A DNA stretch of 64,000 nucleotides from Rhizomys pruinosus (taxonomy: Eukaryota > Chordata > Mammalia > Rodentia > Spalacidae), in assembly GCA_009823505.1 (NCBI GenBank), contig VZQC01003076.1:2953001-3017000 (forward strand). Direction: 5' to 3'. The notes under the pieces were generated by a model. That model saw only the letters and a list, made by a program, of their open reading frames with translations. It did not search any database and had not been told where the DNA came from. Shown here piece by piece: positions 55,915-64,000 of the stretch. The position numbers and the translations under genes were made by a program. How positions within the stretch are numbered: the stretch's first letter is position 1; each line of letters starts with the position of its first letter.

Positions 55915-58228
55915 TTGTTTTTTGTGTTTTTTGTGGGGTTTTTGGTGGTGTTGTTGTTTTATTTTTATTGATGCTTTGTGTATTTCATACATCATTTTCC
56001 AATTCAGTTCAGGCATATATCCCCTTCCCTTCCCCCCACCCCACCCCTACCCATCCCAGATCATGCATTCTGCTGTAACTTTTCTGTATCTTTCTCTGAT
56101 TTTTTGTTTTGTTTTGTTTTGTTTTCATTTTTTTAACAATAAGTGATAATTTATGAGTACAAGCATCCTTCATGTAAAACCAATTTGCAAGCAGTTGTGC
56201 CCAAAGCCACACAGCTCATGGGTCCCACCATCCAGCAGGGGGGGGCTTGTATGTTCAATCAAGTTGATCAAATGAGTGTCCCGTCTATATTGTTGTAGTT
56301 TCACCATTCACCCCAATCGCAGCCCTTACATTCTACTGTGCTCCCTCTTCCACACATTGTTCCCTAGGCTTAGAAAAGGGGCACAGGTGGATGAGAAGCA
56401 AAACAGTCTACTTTCTCTGGAGCTGTTGTCTTGGTCTCTAGTCAATTCTGGCTGTTTTCTTTCATGGGCTGCCAGCTTGTCCAGGCATAACCTTTCGATC
56501 CTACTAATGAAGCACATGCAATTAGATATATAGGTATTTAAACAGTATAATATATAGCCTTTCGATCCTACTAATGAAGCACACGCAATTAGATATATAG
56601 GTATTTAAACAGTACAATTGGTTATGGTAGATATTTTGGTATAGACACAGAGTGTTGTGATGGTATGTTAATCATGAATTACATTTTTCTTCTGTTAAGT
56701 ATGACGGGTATCATGTGGTTTATAACATCTACCCAACCATAGGAGGATTATAAGATGTGGGCCATCCAGCCCCTGGGTTATTGCTCCAAGAAGGAGAGCT
56801 AATACCAATTTAATTTGGGTATACAGACATTTGGCGCCACTGCTGACCGTTATTTCCAGTCAGATGAGGTGTTGTAGCTGGTGATGGATGAGAAGGAGTC
56901 TTGCTTGACCAGGAGCCTACTATTTGCTTTATCGGTTAGTGGCCTTTGGTAAACTCTCTGGCATTCCAGAGAATGTACCATCTGTATACTTGCAAGCGTC
57001 GGTCTCCATACATCTTTCCAATGTTTATATCAGGTCTTCAACAGAGGGCCTTTATCGCCTCTCTTCCTGCAGGTTATACCGAGTTTGGAGCAAGGAGCCT
57101 TTCCTTTTGTGGGGGCTTGGAATCCCCTGGCCAACAATCTCCTTGGTAAATAATTCCATTGTTGATGTCAGAGCTCCTGTATTCATATTTTATTTTATTA
57201 AGTGCATAGCTATGGCGATTGCATTATATTTGGTTCTGCCTAGCGAATAATCCTTTTCTCATGTCATATGTTTCTATGTCCTATTAGTCAATAAAGAAGC
57301 GTTTTACCGAACTTTTCAAGAGAATACCTCTATAACAGCTGGCTCCAATCTACAGCTGGGGCAGAGACGACCTAACATCATCATATTTTTCCTTGTTCTA
57401 TGGGGGGAGTTACGAAAGTCTCTTGTATTAAAACCTTTGGGGCACCTAGAAGGTAAGCTTTGTTAGGATTCATTAAAAATAGTTGTTACTAGTAGGATCC
57501 AGAGAGGGGCCTGATGTCTGCAGCAATCTGAGGTATTTCTTCCCTTCAATGCCCAGAGGAGACAATCCTTCTGCAGGCACTTTCTGGTACATCCTACTCA
57601 CTGCAAAGCTGCATTTTCTTTCTCAGCCATTGGGTTGGTGACACTCTGGCCTGTTGGAACATACAAATCCTTTCCCATAGTTAGTTTTAAGATTTGGGTT
57701 GCAAGGTTTTTTGACAAAAAGTTTTCATATCTATCTATATCCCCCTTTTTTATTTTAGGTTTTTATTTTTGACCCATGAGTCTCAAAAAAGCATTTGTAT
57801 TGTACATACCTATAGGGAGGGGTGGAAGAGGGACACGGGTGTATATTCGATTGGTGCATATTTAATTGTCATGAGTTCAACAAGTATCCAGTTTGCCCAG
57901 ATCTGTCTACAGGATACATGGTGTTTTAGGACTTAGTAAAAGTAAATATGTGTATATTAAACAACATTGGTTTAAAGGCTGATAAAAACGGTAATGCATC
58001 TGAGTTAATTGGTGATATAAATTGCTGTTGTCCACATTAGCTTTAATTAAAAACTGTATAACAATTTCTTTGGGATTGGTATAAACAAATGTTCTCTATA
58101 ATATTGCTGTCATATAGTATCACCTGGTAGCAATCTCTTTCACCTATAGGATGATTTAATTTAAAAATAAAGTTTGTTTCCCAAGTTAATCACATACAGT
58201 AACCCAAAACAGCATGGGTGAAGTTGAT
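55915..58228 (-). mobile_element. L1-tailed composite retroelement, 2.3 kb, 17-bp TSD
   Basis: A single insertion bounded by GAAAGTTGTTTTGTTTT (55898-55914 and 58229-58245). On the minus strand it runs from an unrecognised 5' part (58228-57728), through an LTR-like part (57727-56841) with a lysine-type primer-binding-like TGGCGCCAAATG (from 56839), to a part shared with 37896-38590 that has the same 67-bp tandem duplication. It ends in the L1 3' terminus (56085-55961) with an A-rich tail. There is no long open frame. It is either an L1 with a very long 3' UTR or a non-autonomous element that borrowed an L1 tail. Confidence 0.75.
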
Positions 58229-58245
58229 GAAAGTTGTTTTGTTTT

Positions 58246-59260
58246 AAACTTAGCTTCTAACTTTTACCATAGAAGAATATCTACAAAGGTGCCACAGAGT
58301 GGCAGGGGTGAATTTGAATGGGTGTCTCTTAAAAGAGAAAAAAAATATGAGAAATAGCTGAGTTGGAAATTCTAGGGAAAGGTGGAAGTCAATTGAAACC
58401 CTAAAAATTGTTGAGAAGAATGTTATCTTTGGGGGAACAGACAATTGTAATTTATTAGACTTAATAAGATTAGTGACAATATATCCAAAATAGCTAAATG
58501 AAAATTTAGCCAAATTTCGTCTGAGATAAATGTAAATAAAGGATTTGGTGAAGATTTTAAATCTTTCATACCAATTAGATTTATATATTTAGTAAAGGCT
58601 AATAATATATCATTTCTATAATGAAATATATAAGCATTAGGAAAATATTTTAATAAGGTGTATTGAATTATTCACTTAATATTGACAGAGATGGAACTAC
58701 TGGTCATACTTCAAGTGAAAATTTTGCACTTAAAAATTAGAAATAAATGCTCAGGGTTTTTTTTAACTTTTTAATTTTTACTGAGCACATTTCATACAAC
58801 ATTTCTTAATAAAATTTAGACTGATTCCCCCATCCATGCCCACCCCTCATGCCCCCCTGTCCCCCGTCGGATCTCATGGATTGTGTCATACACAAGTCCT
58901 GTCTTGCATCTTTTTCTCAGTCTTTTATAACCTTTTTGGTGCAGAGGTTTACTGTTTTGGTCAGTTCTTTGAATAGGTTAAATGCTCAGTTTTTGAAAGC
59001 AGGCACAGAAATGGCAAACCTTTAAAAAGGCAGCTGATTAAATCAATAACAATAATATGGCTATTTGGGGAGACTGGGACTTAGTTGACTTCTGAGGGCC
59101 AGGAACAAATTTATCCCTTAAGTCCCTTGGCCAAATTGGTATGGGCATTAAGTATGGTTGTTAAGCATTCAGAAATGCTAAGTTACACCAGTCTGATACT
59201 TTTAATTACTGTATAATATTTTAGAAAAGGCTTGGATAAAAGTTCAAGCAGCCTTGTATA
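58246..59260 (-). pseudogene. Decayed endogenous retrovirus pol (RT) relic
   Basis: On the minus strand, about 58585-58640 translates to YIFHYRNDILLAF, a mutated form of the retroviral reverse-transcriptase box H-Y-M-D-D-I-L-L-A (Met to Arg, first Asp to Asn). Upstream, in shifted frames, RFAISVPAF and an IIVIDL-like stretch fit the RT region before the box. Stops and frameshifts occur throughout. The spacing and wording suggest a betaretrovirus-like (class II) pol. It is interrupted by an L1 tail (58755-58978) and by the element at 55915-58228. It is a very old, non-functional copy. Confidence 0.65.
58755..58978 (-). mobile_element. 5'-truncated L1 3' end with 11-bp TSD
   Basis: The complement of an L1 3' UTR ends at its poly-T side at 58755. 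The duplication TAAATGCTCAG stands at 58744-58754 and 58979-58989. The L1 landed in the ERV pol relic. Confidence 0.94.
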
Positions 59261-59511
59261 AGAAATACTAAGAAGCACGCCCATAAAATAAATAGTGTGG
59301 TTAGACACAGTGACATGATAAACTAGATTTTTTTTCTCTTTCTTTTGATTTTATATTACTCTAAAATATGCATACATACCCTCCACCTATATGCCAAAAT
59401 TCCAAAGTCAGAAAATAAATAGTAGGTTAATTCTAGAACCTGTTAAGGGATTCATAATATAAGAGGACAGTTGTTTTCAGAGCAGGAGGAATATAACATT
59501 AATGTTGCTCA
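59261..59511. other. AT-rich sequence, possibly ERV-derived
   Basis: No motif recognised. It lies upstream of the pol relic on its strand. Confidence 0.3.
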
Positions 59512-59762
59512 GTTTATTTTATTTTATTTTTTTTAATTTTTTTTATTAATTTTATTTATTTCCGTATGTGTATGAGTGTACTGTCTGCATGCAAGTTTGT
59601 GCACCTGTGTTGTGCAATGCCACGGAGGTCAGAAGAGGGTCTCGGATTCCCCTGGAACTGGAGTTCTCCTGGAATTGGAGTTTCAGACGGTTCTCAGCCG
59701 CCATGTGGGTGCTGGGGAATCAAACCTGGGTCCTCGTAAGAGCGGTCGGCACTCTTAACCAC
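59512..59762 (-). mobile_element. B3-type SINE (copy A of duplication)
   Basis: Complement of near-consensus B3. The same insertion recurs at 62484-62706 with the same right flank ('ttatttttaaggcaatct'), so it is part of the direct duplication rather than an independent insertion. Confidence 0.93.
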
Positions 59763-60210
59763 GTCAGGTTATTTTTAAGGCAATCTGCTGTAATGGCTAT
59801 GCCGATTAATAGAAAGGTTTTGTGCGAAATTTGAATTTTTAAAAAATAGATTATATGTATCATCTTTAAGTCTCATCATTGATGTATCTATATACTTACT
59901 CAAAACTCCAAAGCTTACCAAAAAAAAGCCATTTAGGCCTTGTTTCCATTCTGGAAAGATCTAGCCATCTTATTCTTCATATATAAATACTTCATTGCTA
60001 AAAAAAAAATACTCATTCTTACATCTTTTTAACATTTTCTCTTATTAATTTTCTTAACACCATGAGACAAATACATTCATAAATAAAATTACATTGGGTT
60101 TGGGGAGGACATTTGCTGGGTATTACACAAGGATGGAGTCACAGGTTCCCACTGTGGTCCAGAGCATCCTGAGGAGTTCTCTTAAACTTTTAGCAACCTC
60201 ATCTGAGATA
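59763..60210. other. Unique sequence, copy A
   Basis: Matches 62707-63152 at an offset of 2943 bp (for example GATGTATCTATATACTTACT at 59881 and 62824). No gene is seen. Confidence 0.85.
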
Positions 60211-61860
60211 AAACTGAATCTTTGGATATTCAATTTGTTCCATTGGTCAACAGGTCTGTTTTGTGCCAGTAACCAGCTGTTTTTATGACTATGGCCTTGT
60301 AATATAGTGTGAAGTCTGTTAGGGCAATCCCCCCTGTATTGCACTTTCACTCAGGGTTTCCTTAACTAGTCAAGGTCTTGTGTTTTTCCATATGAATTTA
60401 GGGATTTTTTTTCCAAGTCTGTGAAGAAGTTTATAGGGGTTTATTGGGATTGCAATTGAATCTGTATTCAATTTGGGTAAAATGGACATTTTTACTATGT
60501 TAAATTTTCCAATCACGAGCATGGGAGGTCTTTTCCGAAGTCTTTTGATGTCATTTTCGATTTCCTTCAGGGGTTTAAAAAAAAAAAAACCCCACCACCC
60601 CCCCCCCCCACCCCCCAAAAGTGAGGAAGGATATTATCTTCATCAAATGGTGCTGGCAAAATGGATCACCATTTGTAAGAAAAACAAAATTAAAACCCTA
60701 CATCTCACCCTGTAAAAAACATCAACTCGAGTGGATCAAAGGATCTCAAGGAAAGGCCAAAACCCCTGATGCTGATAAAGAAAAGTTGGCACACCTACAA
60801 ACATATAGGGGGTAGGAAAAGACTTTCTAAAAATCAGACAGCAGCTGCACAGAGTAAAGGTCAACAATTGACAAAAATTGACAAGTGGGACATCAATAAA
60901 AACAAAAGCAAAAAAAAAAGAAACAATCAAGAAGGTGAAGAGAAAACCACAGATGGGAGGAATCTTTACCAGTGTTCATATGGCAGAGCATTGACTCAAG
61001 AATATATGAAATACGCAAAAAACAAAGAGTAAAAAGACAAATGACGTACTCAAAAGATGGAGTAAAGAACTGAAAGAGACTTCACCAGTAATGAAGTAAA
61101 GGTGCTGAGAAAATCTTAAAAAGTTTTACATCATTATAATTAAGGAATGCAAATTAAAACCACTCTCAATATCATCTTACTCCAATACAAGCTAGCTAAG
61201 ATCAAGAAACAAAAAGACAATAATGTTTGGAGAGGTTGTGGGGAAAAGGGGACACTCATCCACTGCTGTGGGATGCAAACGTGTTACAACACTATGGAAA
61301 GCAGTGTGGGAGACCCTTAAAAGACTTGGAACGAGCCTACCACCTGACACATCCATACCACTATCTGGGTATATACCCCAAAACTCATCCTACTGCAAAA
61401 GTACATGCACATCCATGTTTATTGCAGCTCTCTCACAATAAGCAAAGAGCTGGATCCAACCCAAATGCCTCTCAACAGACGAGGGGTGGGGATGACAAAA
61501 AATGTGGTACATATACACAATGGAGTTCCATTCAGCTGTAAAGAAAATGGAATTAGAACTTTCAGGTAAATGTATGGAGCTCGAAGCTATTATGCTGAGT
61601 GAGGTAACATAGTCCCAGAAAGATAAACAAAGAATGGTTTCCCTCGTTTGTAGATCATTACGCAATCCCCAGATAAAGGGCAAGCTGAATGAAATTATTG
61701 GCATATTTTTATCTACCTGAAGGGAACTATGTTGGTATAATGTGAATCTCTCAACCTGCTCTAGAATCCACCCACCAATATTTCTCAACTCTGTAATTCC
61801 TTATCTGGGGAGACTAGTATCTGTTAATTTTAGACTCATATACAATTAAATGGAGGAAAC
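60211..61860 (+). mobile_element. L1 with 5' inversion, error-rich copy A
   Basis: 60211-60575 is inverted L1 ORF2 sequence. After a homopolymer tract, sense L1 runs from about 60620 through the ORF2 C-terminus to the 3' UTR. The same inverted/sense joint occurs in copy B (63152-64000), so it is one twin-primed insertion that has been duplicated. Copy A has many one-base deletions relative to copy B (for example 'gaactgaaagagact' against 'gaactgaacagagact'). Confidence 0.88.
60577..60618. repeat. Poly-A/poly-C tract at the inversion joint
   Basis: A run of 13 A followed by C runs broken by A. Copy B has only 'gggcaaaaaaaacaccctcagtgg' here, so the length in copy A is suspect. Confidence 0.85.
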
Positions 61861-61874
61861 TGTTACTTCCAAGC

Positions 61875-62105
61875 ATAGACCCCCCGCCTGCGCCCTGAGA
61901 TCGGCCGTTTCTGGCCCACTGCTGGTCCTGGGAGTGGGGTGGGGGTGGGGGAGGGCCAGGGGCCTATGCCTGAACTGCCTTGCGCACTGCTGTCTGCACT
62001 CCACAAACATCCACTCACACTTCCAACACAGCCCCCTGGATCTTTGACTTTGCCATCCCGGAACCGGCGTTCCGCCTGCTCCATTATAAGGTAACTTGTA
62101 TTTCT
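61875..62105 (+). mobile_element. L1 3' end with A-to-C-altered sequence
   Basis: The text GGGGTGGGGGTGGGGGAGGG, then CCTATGCCTGAACTGCCTTG and so on, aligns base by base with the L1 3' end at 38600-38700 (for example 'aaaatgatgtatgaaatacac' there, 'gcactgctgtctgcactccac' here), with most differences being A in L1 and C here. The block is therefore an L1 3' end, not a CpG island. Confidence 0.7.
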
Positions 62106-62298
62106 TACACTCCCGGCCCGCGTGTGTGGCAATGCCTTACTCCCTAGCCCTGGGCGGCCGCTACAGGTGAGCTCGTTGTGAGGTCCCGGCGGCCCACTGG
62201 TCTCCCGAGTGAGTTCCAGACAGCTGGGGCTACAGGAGACCCTGTCTCCAGAAAGACAAAAAAAATAAATAAATAAATAAATAAATAAAAATAAATAA
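62106..62298 (+). mobile_element. B1 SINE, left part A-to-C altered
   Basis: TCCCGGCCCGCGTGTGTGGC to 'ggtctcccgag' aligns with the B1 promoter half, again with A replaced mostly by C ('ttcaagg' as 'gtcccgg', 'ctacagag' as 'ctcccgag'). From about 62208 the B1 right half (GAGTTCCAGACAGCTGGGGC) and the AAAT tail are normal. Confidence 0.7.
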
Positions 62299-62483
62299 AA
62301 TGTACTTTAACATATAGTTTTAATCATCAGGGAATTACTCAGAACGGGAATGATATGTACCCAGGTGAGGATCTGGGCTGCTAAAGGAAGAGAAACAACA
62401 AGTGTCATTAGCTGTATAACATTTTGATGGCTGTTAGGTTACATTTAAAAGGGTTGCTTAGAAACTTTTCCTTCCTTCNCTGC

Positions 62484-62706
62484 TTTCTTTTTTTTTTTAA
62501 GTTTCTGTATGTGTATGAATGTACTGTCTGCATGTAGGTCTGTGCACCCGTGTCGTGCAATGCTGCCGAGGTCAGAAGAGGCTGTCGGATTCCCCTGGAA
62601 CTGGAGTTCTCCTGGAATTGGAGTTTCAGACGGTTCTCAGCCGCCATGTGGGTGCTGGGAATCAAACCTGGGTCCTCTGTAAGAGCGGTCGGCACTCTTA
62701 ACCACT
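62484..62706 (-). mobile_element. B3-type SINE (copy B of duplication)
   Basis: The same insertion as at 59512-59762. An N stands at 62479 just before it. Confidence 0.93.
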
Positions 62707-63151
62707 CAGTTTATTTTTAAGGCAATCTCTGTAATGGCTATGCCGATTTAAATAGAGGTTTGTTCGAAATTTGATTTTATAAATTTTAAGATTATATGTA
62801 TATCATCTTTAAGTCTCATCATTGATGTATCTATATACTTACTCAAAACTCCAAAGCTTACCAAAAAAAAGCCATTTAGGCCTTGTTTCCATTCTGGAAA
62901 GATCTAGCCATCTTATTCTTCATATATAAATACTTCATTGCTAAAAAAAAAATACTCATTCTTACATCTTTTTAACATTTTCTCTTATTAATTTTCTTAA
63001 CACCATGAGACAAATAACATTCATAAATAAAATTACCATTGGTTGTGAGGACATTTGCTGGGTATTACACAAGGATGGAGTCACAGGTTCCCACTGTGGT
63101 CCAGAGCATCCTGAGGAGTTCTCTTAAACTTTTAGCAACCTCATCTGAGAT
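62707..63151. other. Unique sequence, copy B
   Basis: Near-identical to 59763-60210. No gene is seen. Confidence 0.85.
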
Positions 63152-64000
63152 AAAACTGAATCTTTGGATCTTCAATTTTGTTCCATTGGTCAACAGGTCT
63201 GTTTTGTGCCAGTACCAGGCTGTCTTTATGACTATGGCCCTGTAATATAGTGTGAAGTCTGTTAGGGCAATCCCCCCTGTATTGCACTTTTCACTCAGGG
63301 TTTCCTTAACTATTCAAGGTCTTTTGTTTTTCCATATGAATTTAGGGATTTTTTTTCCAAGTCTGTGAAGAAGTTCATAGGGATTTTGATTGGGATTGCA
63401 TTGAATCTGTATATCAATTTGGGTAAAATGGACATTTTTACTATGTTAAATTTTCCAATCCATGAGCATGGGAGGTCTTTCCGAAGTCTTTTGATGTCAT
63501 TTTCGATCTCAAAGGGCAAAAAAAACACCCTCAGTGGAGGAAGGATATTATCTTCATCAAATGGTGCTGGCAAAATTGGATCACCATTTGTAAAAAAACA
63601 AAATTAAAACCCTACATCTCACCCTGTACAAAAAATCAACTCGAAGTGGATCAAAGATCTCAATGGGAAGGCCAAAACCCTGATGCTGATAGAAGAAAAA
63701 GTTGGCAACAACCTACAAGACATAGGTGTAGGAAAAGACTTTCTAAATCAGACAGCAGCTGCACAGGAAGTAAGGTGAACAATCGACAAAAATGCAACCT
63801 CATAAAACTCAAAAGCTCCTGTACAGTGAAAGAAACAATCAAGAAGGTGAAGAGAAAACCCACAGAATGGGAGGAAATCTTTACCAGTGTTACATATGGC
63901 AGAGCATTGACATCAAGAATATATGAACTACTCAAAAAACAAAGAAGTAAAAAGACAAATGACTTACTCAAAAGATGGAGTAAAGAACTGAACAGAGACT
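63152..64000 (+). mobile_element. L1 with 5' inversion, copy B, cut by window edge
   Basis: 63152-63512 is inverted L1 ORF2 sequence and 63530-64000 is sense ORF2 sequence leading off the window (GGAGGAAATCTTTACCAGTG, 'aaagatggagtaaagaactgaacagag'). It is cleaner than copy A. Confidence 0.9.

Noticed and set aside
55915..58228. Intact provirus
   Set aside because: There is a single LTR-like block, no gag, pol or env frame inside the element, and an L1 tail at its 3' end.
61875..62210. CpG-island-like, GC-rich block with a NotI-type site
   Set aside because: It aligns to an L1 3' end and a B1 with A changed to C, so it is not evidence for a promoter.

Overview
This is non-coding nuclear DNA from a rodent, built almost entirely from interspersed repeats of several ages. 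I recognise no exon of a known protein-coding gene and no functional RNA gene. The organism is inferred from three repeat types found together. There are many 7SL-derived B1 SINEs, many tRNA-derived B2/B3-type SINEs (A box like TGGCCTAGCGG, B box like GGTTCGATCCC, AATAAA-rich tail), and rodent L1 with ORF1, ORF2 and a characteristic 3' end. The B3 tail and the B1 right half differ from the mouse and rat forms I know, which suggests a muroid (or muroid-related) rodent outside Mus/Rattus. The species cannot be fixed from the window.

Layout. 0-10 kb: an L1 3' end at the left edge, B3 and B1 SINEs, two MaLR-type LTRs (one with a perfect 5-bp target-site duplication), an L1 3'-UTR relic and an LTR inserted in an L1. 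10.7-16.6 kb: an L1 cluster, with a minus-strand ORF2 copy, then an older plus-strand L1 split by a younger L1 that has a twin-priming inversion and matching target-site duplications. 16.66-17.71 kb: a minisatellite of 20 copies of 52 bp, whose last 16 copies alternate as a 104-bp dimer. 17.9-30 kb: an older L1 3' UTR, microsatellites, a CA-rich VNTR and a complete solo LTR (28263-28669) with a 6-bp duplication. 30-48 kb: dense SINEs, several with clear duplications, one composite B3-B1 SINE and pieces of a degraded endogenous retrovirus. 49.2-54.7 kb: a plus-strand L1 (ORF1 plus the EN and RT parts of ORF2) abutting a minus-strand L1 with 5' UTR and ORF1. 55-59.5 kb: a decayed retroviral pol on the minus strand, interrupted by a 2.3-kb element that ends in an L1 3' tail and has a 17-bp duplication (55915-58228). 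59.5-64 kb: a direct duplication, offset about 2943 bp, whose first copy is full of small indels, contains a block of A-to-C changes and ends at an N. This last part probably contains an assembly or consensus problem.

The best candidates for something undescribed are three. First, the L1-tailed element family at 55915-58228, with a second 5'-truncated copy at 37896-38716. Second, the composite B3-B1 SINE at 45408-45631. Third, the dimeric 52/104-bp minisatellite. All are non-autonomous or non-coding, and no gene system was found. Coordinates of repeat edges are approximate unless a target-site duplication is given.
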